A program made the translations under genes and the position numbers. From Anomaloglossus baeobatrachus (Eukaryota; Chordata; Amphibia; Anura; Aromobatidae): 64,000 bases of DNA. How positions within the stretch are numbered: the stretch's first letter is position 1; every line of letters starts with the position of its first letter. This document shows, one piece after another, positions 31,301 to 41,804 of the stretch. The notes beneath the pieces were generated by a model, which was given only the letters and a program-made list of their open reading frames with translations, had not been told where the DNA came from and did no database searches. The stretch is taken from assembly GCF_048569485.1 (NCBI RefSeq), contig NC_134354.1, positions 511,823,280 to 511,887,279 of the forward strand, given 5' to 3'.

Positions 31301-32658
31301 ATGTTATGTTCATAACATCTCTGCAGTGATTCACCAGCAAAACCTATGGGAAAGAAAAAGGCTGTGTGCACTATGCGGATTTTGACAGCTGCATGTTTTG
31401 CTGAGGGATTCCCGCAGCAAAAACAATTGCATGTCACTTCTTTTCCGCACATCGCTGCGGGATTTCACTCCATTGACTGCCATGTAATCGTGAAATCCCG
31501 CAGGGAATAACGAAGGCAGCAAATTCTGTGCGGTTCATTGCGTTTTCCTGCGTTATTCCCTCCGGTATTTCGCGGTTTACCTGTGGTAATGTTCATCGCT
31601 GCCCTGCGGTTTGCAGGGAAGTGATGTCATTATGACAGGAAGAGGAAGCGGAGCAGAGAGTAAACACACACATATCAGACACAGACATACAACACACACA
31701 CATCACACTCACACACAGACATATAGATTACACATACAAATCAAACGGACATATAGAAAAAAAAAACACGTGGGCTCCGCTGTATTTTTACCGTCTAGCC
31801 GGCGTCAGCACACAGCGGCGGCCCGTTATTCTCAGGCTGGGGAGAGCGAGGGCCAGGGTTAATGCCCCCCCCCCCGCAGCCAAGAATATTAGCCCGCAGC
31901 TGCCCCGGGACTGTCACATCCATTATGTGGCAGTCCCGGAGTGTCTCCGGCTCTTCCAGATGCCGTGATGTGGTGACTATCCAGGTAATAATGAGTTAAA
32001 TGACAGAGAATTGCGCCATTTAAGTCCCGGCTTGATCATGGCAGCGTCTATGAGACAGTTGATATGATCAACCCGTAAGTAAAGTGAAAAAAACACACAC
32101 TAAAAAATCCTTTACTTTAAATAAAACATAAAAAAGCCCCTGGTTCACCCTTTTATTAACCCCCCTGAAACACACAGCTCCGGCATAATCCACGTCCTCC
32201 GATGCTTACATCCAGCCGCGCCTGACACACAGCGCTGAATGCAGCCTCGCAACGAGACAGCAGAGGTAACCACAGGGCATTTCCCACGGCCGGTAATGTG
32301 AACAACACATTACCGCTCGGGAGAAATGCAGCGTGTGCTCACAGGGACTCTATCTATCTCTCTAACTATTCTTCTATCTGTCTATCTATTCTTCTATCTG
32401 TCTATGTATCTGTATGTTATCTATCTCAGAAGGAAATTACTTTTTTTTTTTTTTTCAATGTGCTTTATTGCATTGAATGTATTGAATGTACCAACCCGCA
32501 TGCGGCAAAACCACGGCAATACCATGAACAATACCGCGATAAAACCGCAGCAAACCGCATGCAGTTTTCGGGTGCGGTTTGCCGCGTTTTTTTAACGCGG
32601 GTGCGGTAATCTTTCAGACCCTCTTAAGAAAATTCCGTTTTCCAGTGCACACGGGGCC

Positions 32659-33238
32659 TAAAGGCTACTTTACACACTGCGATATCGGTCCCGATATCGC
32701 TAGTGTGGGTACCCGCCCCCATCTGTTGCGCGATACGGGCAAATCGCTGCCCGTGCCGCACAACAGCCATCACACATACTTACCTGTCCGGCGACGTCGC
32801 TGTGACGGGCGAACCGCCTCCTTTCTAAGGGGGCGGTCCGTGCGGCGTCACAGCGACGTCACTGAAGCGTCACTGAACCGCCGCCCAATAGCAGCGGAGG
32901 GGCGGAGATGAGCGGGACGTAACATCCCGCCCACCTCCTTCCTTCCTCATAGCGGCCGGGAGGCAGGTAAGGGGAGCTTCCTCGTTCCTGCGGCGTCACA
33001 CGCAGCGATGTGTGCTGCCGCAGGAACGAGGAACAACTTCGTTACTGCTGCAGTAACGATTTTTAAGAATGGACCCCCATGTCGCCGATTAGCGATTTTG
33101 CACGTTTTTGCAACGATGCAAAATCGCTTATCGGTGTCACACGCAACGGCATCGCTAATGCGGCCGGATGTGCGTCACAAAATCCGTGACACCAACGACT
33201 CCGCATTAGCGATGTCGCAGCGTGTAAAGCCCCCTTTA
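32659..33238. mobile_element. Harbinger-type MITE, joined to the previous MITE
   Basis: It starts at the TAA closing the 30115 element with AGGCTACTTTACACACTGCG and ends with CGCAGCGTGTAAAGCCCCCT followed by TTA. The GC-rich body has GGCGAACCGCCTCCTTTCTAAG and AGCGGAGGGGCGGAGATGAG, the same subfamily as 6057-6621. The tyrosine-recombinase fossil resumes right after it. Confidence 0.75.
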
Positions 33239-34210
33239 GGGTGTCTCAGTCATTATTGGGTAAGCTCAATTTTGCTTTTCATATTATACGTATGGTCTGT
33301 ATTTTTTGTAGGCGTTTGGCAGTTGTCACAGCAGAAGTGAAATCTCCCGTGCTTTTTGGCAAAGTATAACGGACATTTATTGTGGATGGAGAAGGTTGTG
33401 TCCAAAGCTGGTTTGCAGCTGCTTACTGATGTGGCAGGATCAGTTGGTTTTAGGGCATTTTTTCAGTGAAATTGGTGCACAGAGCAGTGTCCTGTGTCTT
33501 GGTGTGATTGAGTTTTTATGAATCAGGAATAGGAAGGTTTGTTTTCATTGTAATAACCTGTCTGCGTTCCGTGCATTTCATTTTTTTTACGGCTAAATCT
33601 CTTCCGGTGGTAGCTTATTTTCCTCACCTATATTGTGCTGTTTGGAATGGAATCTGTGTATTATAGCCAGACATGTGCCAGGGGTGTCTAATGAGGTAAC
33701 TGATGTGTTGTCCCATTTTTAGCTCAAAAAGTTTTGGAGCCTGGCTCCTAGGGCTAATAACGTGGGAGTGGAGTGTGCCACCTGGTTATGGAATCTGGTA
33801 ATGGAGTAGGTTTTTTAACTAATTAAATGATCGGTGACAACGTCTACGTGGTGCCGGTACAGGAGAGTGTGGGAGGTTTTGTGTGTGAATGTGGGGGTTG
33901 GTTCCTCATATAGGGACCAGTTGTTTTTGATATTGTCTTTGGTTGGTCACGACTTCACCAGTGGTGGTTTGGTGTCGGCAGTGATGCAGAGACTGGCAGC
34001 CTTATCATTTTTGTTTAAGGTATAGGAGTTGGAGGATGTAACAAAGGAATATTTTTGTTAGACAGGTGTTGAATTGTACTCTGAGGGTTGCACATATTCG
34101 CAACGACAGGAAATTGATTTTTTTTGGGCCTTTAAGGCAGGCAGCTGTCTTGTTTAAATGTGGTCTGTGTCACAATTCCTCCTGTGAGTCTTGGATGCAA
34201 TAAGCGACTG

Positions 34211-34777
34211 TTTGCAGCACTATAGATTTCAGGTGTTCTGAGCTGTACCTATGCAGAGTGACTGCTCAGACGTCATATTATGCCAAAATCTCACTATAGC
34301 GTGCACTCAGCAGTACCATGTTATAAACCTGGAGTCTCATACAGTAGCCAAATTAGGGCCTTACTGTGCTCCAGTAGTGACATAGAGAGGCCATAATAGT
34401 GGCATATGATGCCCATAGTAATGCCATATAGTTGTAAAAGTAATATTGTATAAAGCCTAAACTACTGTTACCAGTACTAGCCCCATCAGTGCCAAACAGC
34501 CAAAAGCTCCTGTACAAACATGAAAACAAAAACTTAATTTAGCCTGTATTAGCAGAATGGAAATGTTTTGTCACATTTTCTGCCTATTTTACTTCAGGAG
34601 TTTATTTAGGTAAGAAATAGTATGGGTATTAATCTCATAAGAGTGTTCCACTTAAAAAAAAAATAAATAAAATTGCATACTAGCATAATTGAAACAGTCA
34701 TACTTTTATTGAACACAACTGTAGATGCAAGAGTTCAATAACCGGCTATGGCACGATTTGTTTGTTTTCAACACTTG
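34211..34777. other. No gene recognised
   Basis: This is AT-rich sequence between the end of the retroelement fossil and the LINE. No exon signals were seen. Confidence 0.45.
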
Positions 34778-35267
34778 TCTGAGATACATTACATAGTTAC
34801 ATAGTTACATAGATTGAAAAAAAGACCTAGGTCCATCTAGTTCAACCTTCCTCCACCAGTTCTACATTTTGTCACTGTCACTTATAACCAACAATGTTTT
34901 GTGTACTGAGGAAATCATCCAGCCCTTTTTTAAAAGCTGTTATAGTATCTGCCATTACTACCTCTTGTGGTAGGGTATTCCACAGTCTAACTGCTCTAAC
35001 TGTAAAGAACCCTTTCCTATTTAGCTGCCGGAATCGCTTTTCTTACACTCGCAGTATATGCCCCCTGGTCCTTAGTATTGTCTTTATAAGGAATAAGTCA
35101 GGTGCCAGTCCTTTTTATTGACCACACATGTATTTACAAATATAAATGAGATCTCCTCTGAGACGTCTTTTTTCTAAGCTAAACAAATCCATCTTTTGCA
35201 ACCTGTCATCATATGGGATACCTTCCATTCCTTGCAATAATCTAGTTAACCACCTTTGAACTGACTC

Positions 35268-36126
35268 TAAGGGGTACTTTGCATGTTGCGACATTGCTAC
35301 TGCGATATCAAATCGAAAGTGACGCACATCCGGCACCGGTAACGATGTTGCAACGTGTAAGGCTATGTGTCCACGTTGCTTTTTACCTACTTTTTTGCTG
35401 CTTCAATTGTTTTTGCCATTTGGGTTTTGCACTGCAAAGCTGAGTTTTTGTCCAAAGTTCTGCCACAAAAAGGCTACAGTTTGAACTGCATAGTGGGCAT
35501 AGAAAACCCAAATTCCCATAGACTTTGCTTGAAAAGCAGAACACATCCATTTCGGCATTAAACGCTGCAGTTGAAAAAGCAGCAAAAAAGCAGGTAAAAA
35601 GCAACGTGGACACATAGCCTAAAGCCTAGGAGAGAAGATGAACGAGCGTGAAACAGTCAAAAATCGCTGATCAGTGTCACGTCGTTCATTTTCATAATGT
35701 CGGTGCGTCCACAGGTACGATGTTGTTTGTCGTTCCTGCAGCTCCACACATCGCTGTGTGTGAAGCCGTAGAAGCGACAAACATCTCCTTACCTGTGCCC
35801 GCCGTCCACCGGCAATGCGGAAGGAAGAAGGTGAGCGGGATGTTTACATCCCGCTCATCTCTGCCCCTCCGCTTCTATTGGCCGACCGCTTAGTGACGTC
35901 GCGGTGACGTCGCTGTGACGTCGCACGACCCGCCCCCTTAGGAAGGAGGCGGGTCGCCGGCCAGAGCGACGTCGCAGGGCAGGTAAGTGCGTGTGAAGCT
36001 GCCGTAGCGATAATGTTCGCTACGGCAGCTATCACAATATATCGCATGTGCGATGGGGGCGGGTACTATCGCGCTCGGCATCGCTATCATCGGCTAGCGA
36101 TGTCGCAGCGTGCAAAGTACCCCTAA
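35268..36126. mobile_element. Harbinger-type MITE inside the LINE
   Basis: Exact TAA duplications at 35268-35270 and 36124-36126 flank GGGGTACTTTGCATGTTGCG and CGCAGCGTGCAAAGTACCCC. It belongs to the 6057-6621 subfamily and contains another MITE at 35358-35622. Its removal brings together adjacent LINE coding sequence. Confidence 0.85.
35358..35622. mobile_element. Harbinger-type MITE nested in the previous one
   Basis: TAA at 35358-35360 and 35620-35622 flank GGCTATGTGTCCACGTTGC and GCAACGTGGACACATAGCC. The 260-bp body is an AT-rich near-palindrome like a short version of 1363-2120. This gives three nested layers: LINE, outer MITE, inner MITE. Confidence 0.85.
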
Positions 36127-37114
36127 CTTCTGAATGTCCTTTTTAAAATTTGGAGCCCAAAACTGGATCCCATATTCTATATGTGGCCTTACAAGTGATT
36201 TATAGAGGGGTAACAATACGTTGGGATCCCGGGATCTAATCTCTCTTTTTATACACCCTAAAATCTTCTTTGCTTTTGCAGCTGCTGCTTGACATTGCGT
36301 ACTGCTGCTCAGCTTATTTGTAATTAGAATACCCAAGTCCTTCTCCTGTTCTATAGTCCCGAGTTTACTTCCACTTAATGTATACGCAGCTATAGGATTA
36401 CTCTGTCCTAGGTGCATTACTTTACATTTATCAACATTAAATCTAATTTGCTAAGTGTCTGCCCATTCTGACATCTTATCCAGATTTTTTGTAATATTGA
36501 ACTATCAAGGTCAGTTTTTAATATCCTACATAGTTTGGTGTCATCAGCAAAGACTCACACTTTACTATCAATCCCATCCACAAGGTTATTAATAAAGAGA
36601 TTAAAAAGAATTGGTCCTAGCTCAGATTCCTGCGGCACCCCACTGCTGACTATAGCCCATTTAGAGAATGTAACATTTTAAACTACTCTTTGTTTCCTAT
36701 GTTTTAGCAAATTCCTTACCCAGTTGCCTATAGTTTCCCCTAGTCCTTGCTTCTGGAGCTTTAGTATAAGGCTATTATGTGGTACAGTATCAAATGCCTT
36801 TGCAAAGTCCAAATAAATCACATCAGCTGCATTACCAATATCCAGATTTGCACTTACCCCCTCATAGAACCCCAACATGTTGGTTAGACATGACTTATCT
36901 CTCATTAATCCATGCTGTCTGTCAGTTATTATATTATTTTTTGCAATATATTTTTGCATGTCATCCCTTAAAATGCGCTCAAAAACTTTGCATACTGCTG
37001 ATGTCAGGCTTAATGGATGGTACTTGCCTGGATCTACCCTCTTACCTTTCTTAAATATCAGTACCACATCAGCAATCCTCCAATCCTGAGGCACCAACCC
37101 TATTACAAGCAAGT

Positions 37115-37659
37115 CTAAAGGGGGCTTTACATGCTGTGATATCGCTAACAATTTATCGTCGGGGTCATTGTGTTTGTGACACACATCCGGCGCCGTCAGC
37201 AACATCGCAGCGTGTAACACGTAAGATGCAACCTTAAACGATCGCAAAAGAGACAAAAATCGTTGGTTTTGGAGAGGTTGTCCAAAAAACAAAAATCGTT
37301 GTCTCGTACGTAGTGATGTTGTTCATCGTTCCTGCGGCATCACACATCGCTATGTGTGACACCGCAGGAATGACGAACATCTCCTTACCTGCGTCCACCG
37401 GCAATGAGGAAGGGATTGTTCGGCGGTCACGTTGGAGTGACGTCGCTGTGACGCCGAACGCACCTCCCCCTTAAGGGAGGGATTGTTCGGCGGTCACAGC
37501 GACGTCGCTGCCAAGGTATGTCCGTGTGCCGTTGCCATAGCGATAATGTTCGCTACGGCAGCGATCACCAAATGTCGCACGAGCGACAGAGGTGTTTACT
37601 ATCATGCTCGACATCGCTAGCTATCGCTAGCGATGTTGCAGCGTGTATAGCACCCTTAA
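37115..37659. mobile_element. Harbinger-type MITE inside the LINE
   Basis: TAA at 37115-37117 and 37657-37659 flank AGGGGGCTTTACATGCTGTG and the inverted CAGCGTGTATAGCACCCT. The interior matches the 6057-6621 subfamily. It lies between two parts of the LINE reverse transcriptase. Confidence 0.8.
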
Positions 37660-37875
37660 GAAGATGAGATACAGCGGTCTGTCAATTACGGAGCTCAATT
37701 CCCTCAATATTCGTGGATGAATGCCATGATTTGTCAATGTTTAATTTACTCAGACGCAGGCGTACTTCTTCTTGTGTTAAATTAATTAAATCTGGTGGTG
37801 AACTTTGATTTTTCACTTTTTGAATGATCCCTGGATACATAATTTTGTCATAATCAATTCACAGAAGGTGAGCAA

Positions 37876-37962
37876 TCAACAGATAAAATCCTGGGATCCC
37901 AATGTATTGTTACCCCTTTATAAATCACTTGTAAGGCCACATCTAGAATATGTTCCAAATGG
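37876..37962 (+). mobile_element. Inverted fragment of the CR1/L2-like LINE
   Basis: The plus strand reads GATCCCAATGTATTGTTACC and CTTGTAAGGCCACATCTAGA, the DPNVLLPLYKSLVRPHLEY segment of the same LINE type whose main body runs on the minus strand. It abuts the 5' end of that body head to head. This could be a 5' inversion made during insertion or a separate copy. Confidence 0.6.
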
Positions 37963-38061
37963 ATAGAAATGGGATTTTAAAAGGTACAACCTTCTTCACC
38001 AAGCAGAAATACTCCACAAGTTCTCTGGATACACTTATGTTTTACAACGCAGCCTCTAGCA

Positions 38062-40452
38062 CAGGGGTCTCAAACACAAGGCCCGCGGGCCGCATGCGGC
38101 CCCTCAGGGTAGTTCGTGCGGCCCCCAGGCCCGTGCCCCTGTTCACTATCGCGGCAGGTGCAGGGGCCGCAGCCACTGTCTGCACTGTATGTCAGATGAA
38201 TGTGTTGCAGGCGCTGCGCTCTCACGCCGCCAATACAATCATCACATAAATCACTGACAGTGACACTCACCTGCCGCGATAGTGACCGGGGGCACGAGCC
38301 TGGGGGCCGCACGAAGCAGAGATGAGGCAGCGGAGGGAGCGCAGGACAGGTGTGAAGAATGGTGTGTGTGTGTGTGTGTGTGTCTGTGTGTGTGTTGGAC
38401 GCTAAACCCTTAGCAACCTATGACGTACTGGGTACGTTATGGCTCCCTAGTACTTAAGGACCCATGACGTACCCAGTACGTCATGGCGAAATCGCAGCCC
38501 CGGTGGCTACGATCGCTGCAAATACCTTAAATTCGGGGAGGAGAAGACCTCAGGAGGGGTGGTGTCTCCTCCCTGGACCTACAGAAGCTGTGATTGGCTG
38601 ACGAACACCGCTCAGCCAATCACAGCCACTAATGTTTCAGCCATTGAAAATCGCTGAAACATTGAAATCCAGCCAAGATCAGTGCAGCTGTAGCCCTGAT
38701 CATTGGCTGGAGCTGGGTTACCTGTGTTTCACCCGCCCCCAGCTCTGATTGGAGAGACCGGCCTTGTGACCGATCTCTCCAATCACTGGATCTGGGGCCG
38801 CAGACCACTCCCCTCAGCTTCACTCCAGCGTCTGTGGAAGGTGAGGGGAGCTGCTGACGCATTACTACAGGATGGGGGCAAAGTGCGCACATTACTATGG
38901 GATGGGGATAAGACTGGAGACATTACTATAGGATGGGGACATTACAAGGATGGCCACAATACTATTGGATGGGGACATTATTACTATAGTATGGGGACAT
39001 TACTATAGGATGGGGACTAGGATGGGCACATTACTATAGGATAGGGACTAGGATGGGCACATGACTATAGAATGGGGACAAGGCTGAGGACATTACTATA
39101 GGATGGGGACTAGGATGGGCACAATACTATAGGATGGGGACATTACTATAGAATGGGGATAAGGTGGGCACAGTACTATAGGATGGGGACATTACAAGGA
39201 TGGGCACATTACTATTGGATGGGGACATTATTACTATAGTATGGGTACATTACTATAGGATGGGGACTAGGATGGGCACATTACTATAGGATAGGGACTA
39301 GGATGGGCACATGACTATAGAATGGGGACAAGGCTGAGGACATTACTATAGGATGGGGACTAGGATGGGCACAATACTATAGGATGGGGACATTACTATA
39401 GGATGGGGACAAGGTGGGCACATTACTATAGGATGGGGACATTACAAGGATGGGCACATTACTATTGGATGGGGACATTATTACTATAGTATGGGTACAT
39501 TACTATAGGATGGGGACTAGGATGGGCACATTACTATAGGATAGGGACTAGGATGGGCACATGACTATAGAATGGGGACAAGGCTGAGGACATTACTATA
39601 GGATGGGGACTAGGATGGGCACAATACTATAGGATGGGGACATTACTATAGGATGGGGACAAGGTGGGCACAGTACTATAGGATGGGGACTAGGATGGGC
39701 ACAATACTATAGGATGGGGACATTACTACAGGATGGGGACAAGGTGGGCACATTACTGTAGAATAGGGACATTACTACAAGGGGATAAGGACGGGAAACA
39801 TTACTATAGAATAGGGATAATGCTGGGGACATTACTATAGGGTGGGGACAAGGTTGGCACATTACTAAAGGATGGGCACATTACTATAGAATGGGGACAG
39901 TACTATAGGATGGGGACATTGCTACAAGGGGACAAGGATGGGGAACATTACTATAACATGGGGACAAGGATGAACACATTACTACAAAATGGGGACAAGG
40001 ATGGGGAACATTACTTTAGGATGGGGACAAGGATGAGCACATTACTGTGGGATGGGGACTAGGATGGGGTACAATACTACAAGGGGACAAGGATGGGCAC
40101 ATTACTGTGGGATGGGGCACAATACTACAAGGGGACAAGGATGGGCACGTTACAACAATATGGGGAACATTACTAAAAGATGGTCAAAATATTTCTATAT
40201 AGTGCTAATTGTAAGACTATTAGTTACAAGAAAGGGATAAAATGTTTATATTTAAACAAAGAATGTGCACGTTTGTTATAATGAACAAGTGAAAATGTTC
40301 AAAATCAGTGATCCCAAGGTGTGTAAAAAAAAAATAAAATATTATATATGGTACCAATAAAAATGTCACTTTGTCCTGCAAAGAATGCGGCCCCCCAAAT
40401 TATTTTTTTTCCTCTGTGCGGCCCATACACCCAGCCGAGTTTGAGACCCCTG
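38062..40452. mobile_element. Non-autonomous hAT element (2.4 kb) in the sorting-nexin pseudogene
   Basis: The inverted ends CAGGGGTCTCAAACACAAGG and the reverse complement of GGCTGGGTGTATGGGCCGC..AGACCCCTG are flanked by the exact 8-bp duplication CTCTAGCA (38054-38061 and 40453-40460). Removing the element restores the pseudogene frame VEKVLEAAL. Both ends carry GCGGCCC-rich blocks. There is no transposase. The middle contains a palindromic segment near 38410-38480 (GACGTACTGGGTACGTTATGG) and a long minisatellite. Confidence 0.88.
38870..40170. repeat. GGATGGGGACATTACTATA minisatellite with a 250-bp higher-order period
   Basis: Basic units of about 16-30 bp (GGATGGGGAC, ATTACTATA, AAGGATGGGCAC) are arranged in a higher-order repeat. 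The phrase GGATGGGGACATTACAAGGA recurs at 38931, 39181 and 39431, exactly 250 bp apart, with near identity between those copies. Toward 39690-40170 the order decays. Confidence 0.92.
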
Positions 40453-40797
40453 CTCTAGCACTTTCTCTACAGTGTCAGAAGTCTTGCACTCTACATCATC
40501 TAGCCTTTCATTTGGCAGATAAACAGAGGATCACATCTCTAGATGGCATCTTAATGGTTTCCATCTTTAATTTATTGTCACCTGTGATGAAAACATCACT
40601 GCTGGAAACAACAGCATTGGCAATAACTTCTTGCAAGTACTGCTTCAGCAATATTCTCCTTTTCTTCAGCCATATTTTTAGTCATTGCCAGAAAATATTT
40701 TGGAATAAATGTCGGTATCCTCTTTCTAAATATACCACACATTTGTTCATCCGAGAAATGAACTTTGAAAAGAATGAAAGCCTCCAAGTATACAGAA

Positions 40798-41208
40798 TAA
40801 GGCTGGATTCACACGATTGTATGGTATCTGATGCGAGTTCATAGGATGCAATATGCTAATGACCCTCGGTTCCCGCTGTGCTGCAAGCGTGAGCCGAGTG
40901 TCATACAACTGTGACCCGCACAGCTGTGGAGGAGAGGGAGGGAGTAATCTCTCCATCTTCTCGTCAGCTGATGCGATTATCGCACTTCACTCGGACGTCA
41001 GTCCGATGATTCATTCGCACCTATAGACTTGTATGGATGCGAGTGACATGTCAGTCAGTATGGTGCGACTTTTCGCTCATCCAGTATCTGGATGAGAAAA
41101 AAGCTGACCATATGCTCTCCCCCGTTGAAAAACATTGGTCCGAGTGCAATGTGAGATATTCTCGCTTTGTACTCGTCCGATTCATACCCTCATGTGAGCA
41201 TACCCTAA
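40798..41208. mobile_element. Harbinger-type MITE in the sorting-nexin pseudogene
   Basis: TAA at 40798-40800 and 41206-41208 flank GGCTGGATTCACACGATTGT and CATGTGAGCATACCC. It carries TGCTAATGACCCTCGGTTCC and GTCCGAGTGCAATGTGAGA, as in 15658-16713. It separates residue phrases YVL and YTLEAF of the pseudogene. Confidence 0.8.
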
Positions 41209-41271
41209 AGTACATAAAATTCACCCAGGTTGTCCACGACGTTTTCTGTGACTGGGATGCAGATGTGTATT

Positions 41272-41675
41272 GATTAATCAGAAAAAGCAATTATCCGTTG
41301 TAGCAGAGGTAACAGAGCCCAGTTTACTACTGCAGTGCGAGTCTTGGTAGTGTGGAGTTGGAAATCAAATTTATGTATGAGATAGCCAAGATGATTGTTT
41401 ATAAAATGAAGGTAGTCTCACACGCAAAGGTGTGGGAAATGGTGAGATATGGAGTCTGTAAGTAAAAAGTTCAAAACTTTGTTACCTTTTTGGTCATCAG
41501 TGTATGTATAAATATGTGTGTGGTCAATACAAAGAACTGGCACATGACTTATTCCTTCTCAAGACCAGGACCAGGGTGCACTAGCTATGTGTGGAAGAAA
41601 GGAGAATCACGCAGCTAAATAGGAAAGGGTTCTCTACAGTTAGAGCAGTTAAACTATGCTGCAAGAGGTGGTAAT
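41272..41675. other. No gene recognised; possible 5' leader of the retrocopy
   Basis: This sequence lies directly upstream of the sorting-nexin pseudogene start on the minus strand. It may contain untranslated sequence of the copied mRNA, but nothing in it can be assigned. Confidence 0.35.
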
Positions 41676-41804
41676 TAGTGATGGGCAAACCTGAACTGTA
41701 AAGTTCGGGGTCTGTACCAAACATCTAGTGTCCATGCATGGACCCGGAACACAGACTTCTCTGGGAAGTCTGTGTTACTGTTAGACCATATTTCTATTCA
41801 TATA

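Larger units (their letters stand above)
30115..32661. mobile_element. Harbinger-type MITE (GGCCCTGTGCGCAC ends), interrupted
   Basis: TTA at 30115-30117 followed by GGCCCTGTGCGCACTTGCCG pairs with TTCCAGTGCACACGGGGCC ending at 32658. TAA follows. The interior has AAACCGCAGCAAACCGCATGC-type words, with an ACACACA tract near 31664-31730 and a CTATCTAT tract near 32345-32410. A 1.1-kb inverted-repeat element (30197-31300) is inserted near the left end. It lies within the RNase H region of the tyrosine-recombinase fossil and abuts another MITE on the right. Confidence 0.65.
20640..34210 (+). mobile_element. DIRS/Ngaro-like tyrosine-recombinase retroelement, broken fossil
   Basis: Pieces on the plus strand follow the DIRS-order layout. 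A Gag-like region with a CCHC-like cluster (GQCKFG.. CFGCGGSHSLYKC) lies near 22300-22410. Reverse transcriptase phrases (FPKREQFRLMHH, SYPVGESVNDGI, LDIEVAFRFLPVH) run from 22680 to 22972 and resume after the L1 insert (RT/RNase H region, 29887-30080). A further RNase H part lies at about 33239-33480, and tyrosine-recombinase-like sequence at about 33700-34200. It is heavily broken by many changes and interrupted by an L1 and two MITEs. The right side looks truncated and both edges are approximate. The amount of decay suggests an old insertion. Confidence 0.65.
34778..37875 (-). mobile_element. CR1/L2-like LINE, 5'-truncated and interrupted
   Basis: The 3' end at 34778-34811 is a tandem ACATAGTT tail, a CR1/L2-type terminus. 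Minus-strand coding pieces follow in order upstream: the C-terminal LFSLEKRRLRGDLI region (about 35145-35230), then EKDLGILITNKLSSSTQCQ with LPLYKSLVRPHIEYGIQFW (36094-36417), then reverse transcriptase with DWRIADVVLIFKKGKRVDPG, YLDFAKAFDTVPH and LKLQKQGLGETIGNWVRN (36678-37114). After a MITE comes the upstream LTQEEVRLRLSKLNIDKS segment (about 37700-37800). MITEs at 35268-36126 and 37115-37659 split it. Several stops and frame changes make it inactive. The 5' part including the endonuclease is missing. Confidence 0.8.
37966..41271 (-). pseudogene. Intronless pseudogene of a SNX17/SNX31-like sorting nexin, split by two transposons
   Basis: Read on the minus strand from 41271, IHICIPVTENVVDNLGEFYV matches the sorting-nexin start MHFCIP..GGRYVLY, with ATA where the ATG should be. 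After a MITE (40798-41208) it continues LEAFILFKVHFSDEQ, then IPTFIPKYFLAMTKNMAEE. These are PX-domain phrases comparable to PPFPPKYYLAMTTAMADE of SNX31. A frame change then gives RILLKQYLQEVIAN and SSDVFIT, then LPNERLDDVECKTSDTVEKV, matching the start of the FERM-like module. After a hAT element (38062-40452) it reads NISVSRELVEYFCLVKKVVP and FKIPFLSI. PX and FERM F1 sequence run together without introns, which points to a retrocopy. There are several frame changes, two stops, and a missing stretch after EYFC. SNX31 is the closer memory match, and SNX17 is possible. Confidence 0.75.

Noticed and set aside
32326-32595. Open frames over the CTATCTAT tract
   Set aside because: They are a simple repeat within a MITE, with no start or splice context.
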